From assembly GCF_000251105.1 (NCBI RefSeq), contig NC_017034.1, positions 1,364,001 to 1,428,000 on the forward strand: a DNA stretch of 64,000 nucleotides, in the 5' to 3' direction. The translations under genes were made by a program, and so were the position numbers. This DNA comes from Methanocella conradii HZ254 (GTDB taxonomy: Archaea > Halobacteriota > Methanocellia > Methanocellales > Methanocellaceae). Position 1 is the stretch's first letter, and every line of letters begins with the position of its first letter. The notes beneath the pieces are model-generated. The model was not told where the DNA came from. It was given only the letters and a program-made list of their open reading frames with translations, and searched no databases. This document shows positions 16,301 through 25,182 of this stretch, piece by piece.

Positions 16301-18140
16301 CTAAATTTATCTTTAATTCACCATTATTATATATCTCTTCTATAGTTACATCAAATGATAATGATCTAAGATCATTTGAGTCATATCTCCATAATTGTTC
16401 ATATTTTGTGTATAGCCGTGGATAAAACTCTTCTAGCGGAGGATATACCAATAAATATTGATTTTCTGTATAAGAACTCCCTAGCACAGGGCTTTTATCG
16501 TAACCGAAATGTGGTGGAGGAAAGACATTAATATCGTATCCTGAGCGTATGTTAACTGGATTAATATCATCACGTCCAAAATAATCTGCAAAACGATTCT
16601 GATATGCACGACCGATTGGCTCTAATATTTGATATAATTCATTTCTATGATCAAAAAAGAATCTCATTCCTGAAATATCTTCATACGTAACCTGATGATT
16701 TATCAAATTTGCGTATGGCAATGATGACAATGATTGAGATGGCGAAGAATATGCATTATATACGCCCAGTAATGATGCTATAAAGATAATGCAAATAAAT
16801 ATGCACGCTATTGTATAATATTTTATATCGTAATTGTTTTTTATTTTTAACAGGTAATTTGATGCATATACGCCTAGTATTAGAGTTGATGCTAATAAAG
16901 AATATTTTATTTGTCGATAAATATGGTAGCTCATCGGAGAGCCTAAAAAAAGAAAGAGCATATTAACTGTGATAAATATAAAAAATAGAGATGAAAGTAA
17001 TAAATCTCTAGACAAAATATTCTTTTTTAATATCATATTTTTAAAGATAACTATACATATCATTATGCTAATTAATAGATATCCGAGTGCTACGCCATAT
17101 AGCTTAAATATCTCTTTAATTACGTCGAAATAATCAATTTTAAAACCTTTTAATATTACCTGGGCTGGTGGAGCGGTAGGAAAAACGCTTGAAATAATTG
17201 AGGCATATATAATTGTTATAGTATTGCCCCATGAAAGTGCGTATGATAGCCATACAACTAATCCAATCGATAGGATTATAATTGATATAATTAATTCATT
17301 ATTATGACATATGTTTAATTCTTTTTCTTTCGTTAGGAAATATTTTTTATTTAACTTAGAGATGATAAGCAAACACGCCAATGCTACAAGCAGAAATATT
17401 GTGCCTTCTGGGTGAAAAAAGGGGAATAAAATTAACAAAATTATGGATATCAATAAATATGCAAATTTTTGATTCGCATTTCTGCTTTTTATTATGGCAT
17501 ATAGCGTGAGAGGAATCATAAAAAAACATTCGGTAGATGGCATTATATATTCAATTGTCAGCCAATCTCCAAAAACGGGTATAATCGAAAATCCTGCAAT
17601 AAATATAGATTCAATTGAATTGCATTTTAAACATTTGGAAAAAACTACCATAGATATGATATAAAAAAATATAAAAAATGGACGAAAATATAGGCTGACA
17701 AGTTCAGGGGTAAATGATAGCATGATAGATTGTATGTATATTAATATATGTGATATAGGGTATATGTCACCATGTATGATATGGCCATTTTTTGCAATCT
17801 CATTTATTAGATAAATTTGGCTATGGGTGTCGCCTGCGCCATAAAATACGTATCCTCTAAATAAAGGAATTGAAAAAAGGATCATCATCGATATAATAGC
17901 TCCTATCAATAATAATATACAATTAGCAAATTTTAAATTTTTATTAAAAAATAAAAAGGAAAAAAGAATAACTGTGGGCATACAAATTAAAACCCATAAA
18001 AATGAAGGGTATACGTCATAGATAGATATCTCATAACCACTGGTAGCTGGAGCATTTAAAATTATAAAGAGAGAGAGCGAAATGCAAATAAAACTTATGA
18101 CGGTTGATAATAATGTTAAATTAATTTTGACCGATTTCAT
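16275..18140 (-). CDS. Large polytopic membrane protein of the glycan locus
   Basis: 621 aa with about 12-13 hydrophobic helices in the first 450 residues, then a soluble domain of about 150 residues that would lie outside (NRFADYFGRDDINPVNI). An acidic segment between early helices (GAGDTHSQIYLINEI) sits where GT-C glycosyltransferases carry a catalytic Asp. The topology fits archaeal GT-C enzymes or saccharide polymerases, but no signature settles it. It is the last gene of the reverse-strand operon and overlaps the preceding gene by 4 bp (ATGA). Confidence 0.7.
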   Translation of the reverse strand: MKSVKINLTLLSTVISFICISLSLFIILNAPATSGYEISIYDVYPSFLWVLICMPTVILFSFLFFNKNLKFANCILLLIGAIISMMILFSIPLFRGYVFYGAGDTHSQIYLINEIAKNGHIIHGDIYPISHILIYIQSIMLSFTPELVSLYFRPFFIFFYIISMVVFSKCLKCNSIESIFIAGFSIIPVFGDWLTIEYIMPSTECFFMIPLTLYAIIKSRNANQKFAYLLISIILLILFPFFHPEGTIFLLVALACLLIISKLNKKYFLTKEKELNICHNNELIISIIILSIGLVVWLSYALSWGNTITIIYASIISSVFPTAPPAQVILKGFKIDYFDVIKEIFKLYGVALGYLLISIMICIVIFKNMILKKNILSRDLLLSSLFFIFITVNMLFLFLGSPMSYHIYRQIKYSLLASTLILGVYASNYLLKIKNNYDIKYYTIACIFICIIFIASLLGVYNAYSSPSQSLSSLPYANLINHQVTYEDISGMRFFFDHRNELYQILEPIGRAYQNRFADYFGRDDINPVNIRSGYDINVFPPPHFGYDKSPVLGSSYTENQYLLVYPPLEEFYPRLYTKYEQLWRYDSNDLRSLSFDVTIEEIYNNGELKINLVKSVYDKN

Positions 18141-19333
18141 ACTTCACTTCTTTTATTTATCAACTCATAATATATTTTAATATATTGATCTGTTATGCCA
18201 TTCCAATTCAATTTTTTTATTGAAATATCTCTAGAATTTTTTGATAGAAATGAGTGATTTGTTTTTATATCAATTATTTTTTGGGCTATGCTGTCCTCAT
18301 CTACATCATTTATGACATAGCCATTCAACCCATCCTGAACGATGACCCTGTTCGCCCCTACATTTGATACTAGTGCGGGTAGACCTGAGGCGCACGCCTC
18401 CAATAGTGATGATGATATGCCTTCTCCGCTTGAAATCAAAGAGAACATATCCGATGCGGCATAAAGTTCTGATAATACTATGGGGCCTACAAAATCGATG
18501 AACCTAACCCGATCTCTACAACATGGATCTACCATAGATATTAGTTCTTTTTTTTGTGGGCCATCGCCGACTAATAATAAAAACGCATTATTTATTTTAT
18601 GTAATACCTTCTCAAATGCTTGGATTAATAAATCTAGCCGTTTTACTTTTACGAATCGTCCCGTATAAATGATAATGAAAGCATCTTTTGGCAATTTATG
18701 TTTTTCTCTCAAACTCTCTTTATTTTCAGATGGCTTAAAAAAAAGTATGTCCACTCCATGAGGTATCATATTTACAATTTTTCTTCTATCATGGCCAAAA
18801 GAAATAAGCGTATCTATGGATATTGTAGAATATGGTATAATCCTATCAGCGTTCTGAATTATTCTTGATGAGACTAATTTTGAATATATTTTTCCGATAA
18901 AATCAACATATTTTTTACCATAAAACCAATCATAGCCCGGAACACTATTTATTGATAGAACGACGGGTATATTAACAAAGGCATTTTTTCTAAGTAGCGG
19001 GAGACAAATAAGATGCTCAGGGAAATAAAAATGAATAATGTCTATCTGTTTTTCTTTAACGATCTTCAATAAATCAAAATATTCTTTTATGGGGTTTATG
19101 AAGGGATATGCAATGTCAGGAAATATAAATTTATTATTGATGTAATGCATTTCTACGTTTTCAGGTGGAGATGCAATTTTAATTTTTCCGCTTTTATCTT
19201 TAAATTGAACATATGATTTTTTAATTGTATAGAAATATACGTTATTTCCACGATTGGCCACAAGATGTGCCAGGTATAATGCAGGAGAAACGTTAACTCC
19301 ATGAGAGAATGGGCTAACATAGAGTATATTCAT
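18137..19333 (-). CDS. Family 4 glycosyltransferase
   Basis: 398-aa GT-B enzyme. The N-domain begins MNILYVSPFSHGVNVSPA. The C-domain has YTGRFVKVKRLDLLIQAF, LVGDGPQK, and the donor site SSGEGISSSLLEACASGLPALVSNVGA (EX7E, about residues 290-310). Retaining glycosyl transfer from a nucleotide sugar in the cytoplasm is expected. It directly abuts the next upstream transferase (19333) and overlaps the membrane protein, so the three are one transcription unit. Confidence 0.88.
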   Translation of the reverse strand: MNILYVSPFSHGVNVSPALYLAHLVANRGNNVYFYTIKKSYVQFKDKSGKIKIASPPENVEMHYINNKFIFPDIAYPFINPIKEYFDLLKIVKEKQIDIIHFYFPEHLICLPLLRKNAFVNIPVVLSINSVPGYDWFYGKKYVDFIGKIYSKLVSSRIIQNADRIIPYSTISIDTLISFGHDRRKIVNMIPHGVDILFFKPSENKESLREKHKLPKDAFIIIYTGRFVKVKRLDLLIQAFEKVLHKINNAFLLLVGDGPQKKELISMVDPCCRDRVRFIDFVGPIVLSELYAASDMFSLISSGEGISSSLLEACASGLPALVSNVGANRVIVQDGLNGYVINDVDEDSIAQKIIDIKTNHSFLSKNSRDISIKKLNWNGITDQYIKIYYELINKRSEV

Positions 19334-20484
19334 TATTTATCAGCCCCAATTCTTGAGAACAAGTCCACGTATTCTGTTATAATTCCCTCCCAGGAATAAT
19401 TTTTCATTACTTTTATATATATTTCATCCTTTAAATTTGCATATTTTTCCGGCATTTTTTCTATTGATTCAATCCGTTCTCTTAGTTCTTCTGCATCTTT
19501 AAAATAAATTGCACTTTCTCCACAAACTTCTCGATTGAACTCGTTATCGTGTGCCACTATGATGTTTTTCATGCTCATAGCCTCTAAAAGCGATGGATTT
19601 GTTCCGCCAACCGAGTGCCCATGTACATATGCAAAGCAGTTTTGCCTGAGCATGTCCAGCAAACTTTTATCATTATATATTGCCCCCGCCATCAATATTC
19701 TTCCTTCTTTATCATTTTCCAGTATCGCACGTATTGCCTTTTTATAATTTTTGCTGGTATAGTCTCCAACGACAACTAGAGGTTTTTTTGATTTACTTTT
19801 TAAGTAGCCTTCAAGTATTGTATGGATATTGTTTTCAGGCTCAAGCCTGGCTACCACCAGCCAATACGAATCAGGAAAAATTTTATAGTTATCATCTATA
19901 TATCTTTGTAATTTCTTTTCATCCCATGGGTTAATCTCTATATCACTAACGCCATATGGGATATAAATTGTCTTTTTTCGATATCTATTATCTATATGAT
20001 TTAATAAAGATCTACTATCTATGACTATCCTATCCGCGCCCATTACTGTCATTTTAAACATGAACTTCAAAATAATCCTTTCAACTGGATTGAATTTAGG
20101 CCTTTTCCACTCAATGCCATCAACATTAACAATACTCTTTTTCCCCAAAAGTCTTGGAAAGAGCACAAAAATGTTTGCGCCTACCCCAAGACTATACACA
20201 ATATCGCATTTGAAATAAATTGGACAGGCTATGTTAAAATAAATATCATATAATATTTCAAATAATTTTCTAAGTAAATAATTATTTGATATTTTTATTG
20301 GAAAATATATTAATTTAACCCCCTTATGATAAGGCAGCTCGCCAATTCCATTCTTTTCACAACTGCAATATACTTTAAAGCCTTTATTTACGAGTCTAGG
20401 CGCCAGTTCACTTACAAATGTTTCAAAACCGCCATAATTTCCGATCCCTCGTGCGCCAACTATTGCAATTTTTTTAGTTTTCAT
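19333..20484 (-). CDS. Glycosyltransferase with DUF1972 N-domain
   Basis: 383 aa. It starts KIAIVGARGIGNYGGFETFVSELAP, the mark of DUF1972-type transferases (Cps2T/rhamnosyl or mannosyl transferases). The GT-B C-domain follows with WLVVARLEPENNIHTILEGY and SVGGTNPSLLEAMSMKNIIVAHDN (EX7E-like). It probably adds the first or second deoxysugar of the repeat unit, by family analogy. It sits 23 bp downstream of the DUF35-dehydrogenase gene in the same operon. Confidence 0.85.
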   Translation of the reverse strand: MKTKKIAIVGARGIGNYGGFETFVSELAPRLVNKGFKVYCSCEKNGIGELPYHKGVKLIYFPIKISNNYLLRKLFEILYDIYFNIACPIYFKCDIVYSLGVGANIFVLFPRLLGKKSIVNVDGIEWKRPKFNPVERIILKFMFKMTVMGADRIVIDSRSLLNHIDNRYRKKTIYIPYGVSDIEINPWDEKKLQRYIDDNYKIFPDSYWLVVARLEPENNIHTILEGYLKSKSKKPLVVVGDYTSKNYKKAIRAILENDKEGRILMAGAIYNDKSLLDMLRQNCFAYVHGHSVGGTNPSLLEAMSMKNIIVAHDNEFNREVCGESAIYFKDAEELRERIESIEKMPEKYANLKDEIYIKVMKNYSWEGIITEYVDLFSRIGADK

Positions 20485-20507
20485 AACAAATCGTTCAACA
20501 ATCTAAA

Positions 20508-21608
20508 TTATTCGTATTTGTAGAACCCTTCACCAGTTTTAAATCCCAGCTTGCCTTGATTGAATAATTCTATCAGTGATTTTGATGGCATATACCTATC
20601 ATCCTTAAAGCTTGTATAAAGCGTATTTAATATTAATAAACAAACATCGATGCCGATCAAATCCGCTAGTGCAAATGGTCCCATCGGGTGATTTAGACCC
20701 AATTTCATTGCCGAGTCAATATCTTCCTTTGAAGCTATGCCGGATTCATAGAGCTTTACAGCGTCATTAATTTGTGGCAACAGAAGCCGATTTACTATAA
20801 ATCCTGGGGAATCATTAACAGTTACTGGCTTCTTATTTAGCTCTTTGCTAAAGTTAATTATAAAATTTTTCGTATCATCAGAGGTCTTCTTACCAGCCAC
20901 AACCTCAATAAGATCCATTTTGGAAACGGGGTTAAAGAAATGCATTCCAATAACTTTATCAGGCCGATCAGTAACCTTCGCTAGCTCGTCGATTGATAAT
21001 GAAGATGTATTAGATGCAAAGATAGTTTTTTTATCACATACACTGGATAAGCTTTTGAAAACCTCCTTTTTAGTATTTATGTTTTCGATAACGGCCTCAA
21101 TGATAACATCGCAATCCCTCATATCGGCATAATTCAAGGTCGTTTTCATATTTTTAAGCATGTATTGGACCTGTTCGGCTGTATTATCCTTTGACAAATT
21201 TTTCGTAATCTTCGAAATGATTTCGTTACTGCCATCCTGCGACCTACTCTTGATGACGATCGGGTATCCATTTCTGAGCATATATTCTGCAATCCCTGAC
21301 CCTAGTTGACCCGTCCCGACAATACCCACGATGAGATCTTTCTTCTTTTTTTCATTTAAGGTAATTATGTCACCTATTCTATAGCTGTCGAATGATTTTT
21401 TTATGATCCGATCACCATTGGCGCTTTCTAATAAATATTCGATGTAGGGCGTTTTTTCATTTCCCGTTGAAGGCACATTCACTTGTGTATATCCGATAAC
21501 CTTGTATTGTGTTTCGTTAATTTCCTGAACATCTTCATGGCAAAAAATGCACTTTTTAATAGAGTAGCTCCACTTTTTATTACATTTTTTGCATTGGTAA
21601 ACAGCCAT
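20508..21608 (-). CDS. DUF35 zinc-ribbon/OB domain fused to 3-hydroxyacyl-CoA dehydrogenase
   Basis: 366 aa, two modules. Residues 1-90 are a DUF35-type module: a four-Cys zinc ribbon (CKKC and CIFC) and an OB-like fold ending FDSYRIGDIITL. Residues about 93-366 are a complete 3-hydroxybutyryl-CoA dehydrogenase: NAD motif VGIVGTGQLGSGIAEYM, NTSSLSIDELA, catalytic HFFNPVSKMDLIEVV, and DSPGFIVNRLL with a full C-terminal helical domain. It should reduce acetoacetyl-CoA to 3-hydroxybutyryl-CoA. In archaea DUF35 proteins dock on thiolases (thiolase-HMG-CoA synthase complex) and hold the CoA arm. Here the module is fused to the dehydrogenase, and the thiolase gene is directly upstream with no gap. 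I infer substrate channelling from thiolase to dehydrogenase. Confidence 0.88.
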   Translation of the reverse strand: MAVYQCKKCNKKWSYSIKKCIFCHEDVQEINETQYKVIGYTQVNVPSTGNEKTPYIEYLLESANGDRIIKKSFDSYRIGDIITLNEKKKKDLIVGIVGTGQLGSGIAEYMLRNGYPIVIKSRSQDGSNEIISKITKNLSKDNTAEQVQYMLKNMKTTLNYADMRDCDVIIEAVIENINTKKEVFKSLSSVCDKKTIFASNTSSLSIDELAKVTDRPDKVIGMHFFNPVSKMDLIEVVAGKKTSDDTKNFIINFSKELNKKPVTVNDSPGFIVNRLLLPQINDAVKLYESGIASKEDIDSAMKLGLNHPMGPFALADLIGIDVCLLILNTLYTSFKDDRYMPSKSLIELFNQGKLGFKTGEGFYKYE

Positions 21609-22751
21609 TTAGCTCCTCCCCAAAATGGTGATAGCTGCTGTGCCGCCAATGCCGCCGATATTCTGAGCCATGCCAATGTTCGCGTTTTTTATTTGTCGTA
21701 TTCCGGCCTCCCCCCTTAACTGTACTACGATTTCGTATATCTGGGCAAGCCCGGTCGCGCCTATCGGATGCCCATTCGCTTTAAGCCCGCCATCCATGTT
21801 AACCGGTATTCTACCGTCCTTCAGGATGTCACCATTAATAACTAACTCTGAAGATTCTCCAGGCTTACAAAATCCAAGGTCCTCCAGGGCTATTAACTCG
21901 CTGATAGTAAAACAATCGTGTACTTCCAGGATGTCAATATCATCTGGCTTGAGACCGGCTTCGCTGTAAGCTTTTTTAGCGGCTAGCCGAGTTGCTTTAA
22001 ATGACGTGAGGTCTTCTCGCTGCGTAATGGAGATGGCATCCGTCACATATTGTGAACTTAAGACCTCTATATCCCTATCCGACTTCTTTTCCTTTGATAC
22101 GATGATCGCCGCTGCTCCATCTGATATCGGGCTGCAATCGAATAGGTTTAATGGTGTCGCTATAATAGGAGATTTCCTGATAGTCTCGATAGTGACATCC
22201 TTATAGAAGAAGTGAGCGAGTGGATTTAATCTTGAATTTTTATGATTTATAAATGATACCTGTTCGAGAATATCATGGTTTATACCGTATTTTAGCATAT
22301 ATTGCTGAGCAATCAAGGCATAGGCAGCGGGGAATATCAGACCGTTTTGTTGATCTAGGCATCGATCGGCAGCCATTGCTATAGCTTCAGTGGTGCCTAA
22401 GATTGTTTTCGAGGTCATCTTTTCGACGCCAAGTACCATAACGTTTTCAAATTGGCTCAATGAGTATAAGGCCTGTTTTAAAGCAATGCTTGAAGAAGCG
22501 CATGCTGTTTCAATTCTTACAATTGGTATATTTATCCCGGGGAGTAATGACGCGATAATCGAATTAAAATGCAATTGTCCATTTAGGGGGCCGCCTAGAA
22601 AGTTGGACACAAAAATGGCATCGATATCGTTTATGCTCAATTTACTATCCATAACTGCATTATACATGGCTTCATAAGCAAGCTCTTGTAGCGTTTGAGG
22701 CAGCGCTCCAAATTTTGTCCGGCCTATACCAGTTATATACAACATTTTCAT
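21609..22751 (-). CDS. Archaeal/SCP2-type thiolase (acetyl-CoA C-acetyltransferase)
   Basis: 380 aa. The nucleophilic Cys lies in RIETACASSSIALKQAL (about residue 85). DILEVHDCFTISELIALEDLG and NMDGGLKANGHPIGATGLAQ (about 325-345, acid/base His and the GHP-x-GATG loop) complete the active site. Archaeal thiolases of this kind condense two acetyl-CoA to acetoacetyl-CoA and work with a DUF35 protein. Here the neighbour is a DUF35-dehydrogenase fusion and not HMG-CoA synthase, so the likely product is 3-hydroxybutyryl-CoA for acylation and not mevalonate. GGGGATGA just before or at the start makes ATG 22751 or 22745 possible. Confidence 0.9.
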   Translation of the reverse strand: MKMLYITGIGRTKFGALPQTLQELAYEAMYNAVMDSKLSINDIDAIFVSNFLGGPLNGQLHFNSIIASLLPGINIPIVRIETACASSSIALKQALYSLSQFENVMVLGVEKMTSKTILGTTEAIAMAADRCLDQQNGLIFPAAYALIAQQYMLKYGINHDILEQVSFINHKNSRLNPLAHFFYKDVTIETIRKSPIIATPLNLFDCSPISDGAAAIIVSKEKKSDRDIEVLSSQYVTDAISITQREDLTSFKATRLAAKKAYSEAGLKPDDIDILEVHDCFTISELIALEDLGFCKPGESSELVINGDILKDGRIPVNMDGGLKANGHPIGATGLAQIYEIVVQLRGEAGIRQIKNANIGMAQNIGGIGGTAAITILGRS

Positions 22752-22794
22752 CCCCAGTTATTTTAAACCTAACTTTTATGAAATGAATTAATCA

Positions 22795-23355
22795 TTATCC
22801 GCCCTTGTCAGGCGAGTCCGCGTGATCAAGTTTTTTTAATAGCTTTGCAGGATTTCCGCCTACAACGGTATATGGCTCAACATCTTTTATAACGATACTA
22901 CCCGCTGCAACAACGCTATTCTCACCTATTGTAATGCCTGCTAAGATGATCGTGCCTGGAGCAATCCACGCCCCTTTTTTAATTGTCGTGGGTTTTACAA
23001 CCCTTGGATAATATTTGGTTTTAATTTCAAGAGAACATGTAGGATTTGAATGTGCGAAAATCATCGACCTCATGCCTACACTTACATAATCTTCTATCGT
23101 TATCAAGCCAGGATACAGGTCATCAATGTTTACATCAGGCCCAATATAAACGTGATTACCTATTTTTACCCCTCGTATTCTTTGTAGCTTAACCGTAAGA
23201 CCTGGGTGAGGAGAGATTTTTGCTAAAGTTTGTAAAACCCAATTAAAAATAAAGCGGAAATAATATTTTATTTTTCCAGATACTCCTTTATATCCATAAT
23301 GCTCCATCAGTTCTATTCCATTTATCTCTTCTGGTTCTTTCATCGCTTTTATCAC
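22795..23355 (-). CDS. Left-handed beta-helix (hexapeptide) acyltransferase
   Basis: 186 aa of the WcaF/maltose O-acetyltransferase class. Hexapeptide turns run from VKIGNHVYIGPDVNIDDL through ITIEDYVSVGMRSMIFAHSNPT (catalytic-type His) to GAWIAPGTIILAGITIGENSVVAAGSIVIKDVEPYTVVGGNPAKLLKKL. An N-terminal segment with aromatic residues (YYFRFIFNWVLQTL) may contact the membrane or acceptor. It should transfer an acyl group from acyl-CoA to a sugar. Lying between deacetylase and thiolase, 3-hydroxybutyryl-CoA is a plausible donor; acetyl-CoA is the default alternative. Confidence 0.87.
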   Translation of the reverse strand: MIKAMKEPEEINGIELMEHYGYKGVSGKIKYYFRFIFNWVLQTLAKISPHPGLTVKLQRIRGVKIGNHVYIGPDVNIDDLYPGLITIEDYVSVGMRSMIFAHSNPTCSLEIKTKYYPRVVKPTTIKKGAWIAPGTIILAGITIGENSVVAAGSIVIKDVEPYTVVGGNPAKLLKKLDHADSPDKGG

Positions 23356-23369
23356 CAGTATAATCGTTT

Positions 23370-24212
23370 TTAAATTTTTAGCTGGTCTGCAATTGGCTCA
23401 AATTTGTACTTGCTGATCAGCATCTCTAATTTATTAAGTGAATTTTTTATGCCATAGTAAGCTTCAAATTTATAAATTAATGGGGCATTAATTTTTGTAG
23501 TATTTTTGTACGTCTCCCATGGATGAACGTATATCATAACAGGTCTAGATTTGCTAATTCTACTTATGGATAAATCTAAAAACCATTTAGGGAAAAACCG
23601 CAAATAATATCCGCCAGATATGGGTATATTTATTATTGTCTTCAAGACAGTTAATGGATATTCTATGATCTTCCCATCAGGATCATTTTTGGATATATCA
23701 TTTATATTAGGCCGATAAGGCGTAAGTGGAGCATTTGGAACTCCATATAGTATCATTTTTACCGGAAAAACGCTTGAATCATATTTATATCCATATTTTT
23801 CTAATAGCTCAAAGGCCCAGCTCGTCGATTGATTGATCGAGAAACTGGGCGCTCTGAACCCTAAAGGCTGTTTATGTGTTATCGATTTTAATAGTTCTGT
23901 AGATAATTTGAGCTCCTTTTCAAAACCATCTTTTCCTAGATCATATAGCGGAGTATGCGAATATCCATGTGATCCGATCTCATGTCCTGCTTCATCCAGC
24001 ATTTTAATGTATTCTGGATATTTATTTGCCAATTTGCCTAAAACAAAAAATGTTGCCTTTGTATCATATTTATCAAGCAATTTGAGAAGAAGGTCTGTAG
24101 CTTCTATTACTTGGTCTTCTATTTTCTTTTTATCAATATCCTTAGGTATATATTTAAGTAAAAATTCATTGCATAGGCAATCTTCAAAATCAATGCTTAA
24201 CGCATTTTTCAT
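23370..24212 (-). CDS. Polysaccharide deacetylase (NodB fold)
   Basis: About 280 aa. SIDFEDCLC near the N-terminus gives the catalytic Asp and metal Asp, HEIGSHGYSHTPLYDLG (about residues 76-92) gives the metal His pair, and RAPSFSIN and YVHPWE complete the family set. It matches the DUF3473-type deacetylases of exopolysaccharide clusters, which remove N-acetyl groups from amino sugars. The frame is open to 24260, but ATG 24212 begins the conserved domain, lies 5 bp after the preceding gene and follows GTGAT. A freed amine would be a natural acceptor for the neighbouring acyltransferase. Confidence 0.88.
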   Translation of the reverse strand: MKNALSIDFEDCLCNEFLLKYIPKDIDKKKIEDQVIEATDLLLKLLDKYDTKATFFVLGKLANKYPEYIKMLDEAGHEIGSHGYSHTPLYDLGKDGFEKELKLSTELLKSITHKQPLGFRAPSFSINQSTSWAFELLEKYGYKYDSSVFPVKMILYGVPNAPLTPYRPNINDISKNDPDGKIIEYPLTVLKTIINIPISGGYYLRFFPKWFLDLSISRISKSRPVMIYVHPWETYKNTTKINAPLIYKFEAYYGIKNSLNKLEMLISKYKFEPIADQLKI

Positions 24213-24216
24213 TTTA

Positions 24217-25182
24217 TCACAGACAAAAATATTTATTATTTTGTATATTCTGTATGGCATTCAATATAAATCCAGTAAATGTGCTGAAAGTTCCAACTAT
24301 TATACACGTTACAGTTGCCATCGTGTAAAATATCAATATATTCCTTGTGGCGTTAAACGCATCAAATGCCAGGAATGCAAAAAATAATCCCATCACAAAT
24401 GCTAATGCTCCTGGCACGCAGAAGAACATCAGCGGCCTTCTCTGAGAAATCAGCGATATCACGCTTCCCAGCACCACGAAACCATGCGTTATGGGGTTAT
24501 AGGTAGAAGCTTTTGCCACGTCATACCTCACATCGATGGGCACCTCTTTTATCCGCATCTCCGCGTTGGCAGCGTCCATGAGCATTTCACTTTCTATCGC
24601 CATTCCATTCTGGCGAAAACCGAAGCATCCAAAAGTCTTTCTGGAAAATGCCCTGAACCCATTCTGAGTATCCGTAATGTGCATCTTCGTGCCCGTGTTG
24701 GTGGCCAGCGTCAATACCTCCTGCCCTAATCGCCGATATCTGGGCACGTTACGCCCATTACCATTAACAAACCTCGATCCATTCACCACGTCAGCCTCCC
24801 CATTAAGGATAGGGCTTAAAAGCAATGGTATCTCATCGGGGTTGTGCTGCCCATCGCCATCGATAAGGACCAGGATATCCGCATCAGTCTTTTTAGCGTA
24901 CTCGAAGGCATCACGGATAGCCGCTCCTTTTCCCTCGTTAATCTTGTGAGAAATGACCTCCGCCCCGGCCATCCTGGCTATCTCGGCAGTCTTATCAACC
25001 GACCCGTCATCTACCACGACGACTTTATCGGCGTACTTCCTTGACCTCAAAACGATGCTCCCAATGGCAACCTCCTCGTTGTACGCCGGTATCGCCACCA
25101 TCACCTTCACATTCCCTTTAAAAACCTGAAGAATGGTAATGCCAGTATGAGCGTCGCTTTCAACGACAGCTGAAGTATTCAT
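24217..25182 (-). CDS. Family 2 glycosyltransferase, dolichol-phosphate-sugar synthase type
   Basis: 321 aa. The GT-A domain shows MVAIPAYNEEVAIGSIVLRS, VVVDDGSVDKTAEIA, NEGKGAAIRDAF, LVLIDGDGQHNPDEI (DXD) and GSRFVNGNGR, as in dolichol-phosphate mannose/glucose synthases. Two C-terminal transmembrane helices (LMFFCVPGALAFVMGLFFAF and the next) anchor it. It probably loads a sugar on dolichyl phosphate. The first 27 residues precede the conserved start, so a start near MVAIPAYN is possible. Overlaps the ParB-like gene by 4 bp. Confidence 0.88.
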   Translation of the reverse strand: MNTSAVVESDAHTGITILQVFKGNVKVMVAIPAYNEEVAIGSIVLRSRKYADKVVVVDDGSVDKTAEIARMAGAEVISHKINEGKGAAIRDAFEYAKKTDADILVLIDGDGQHNPDEIPLLLSPILNGEADVVNGSRFVNGNGRNVPRYRRLGQEVLTLATNTGTKMHITDTQNGFRAFSRKTFGCFGFRQNGMAIESEMLMDAANAEMRIKEVPIDVRYDVAKASTYNPITHGFVVLGSVISLISQRRPLMFFCVPGALAFVMGLFFAFLAFDAFNATRNILIFYTMATVTCIIVGTFSTFTGFILNAIQNIQNNKYFCL

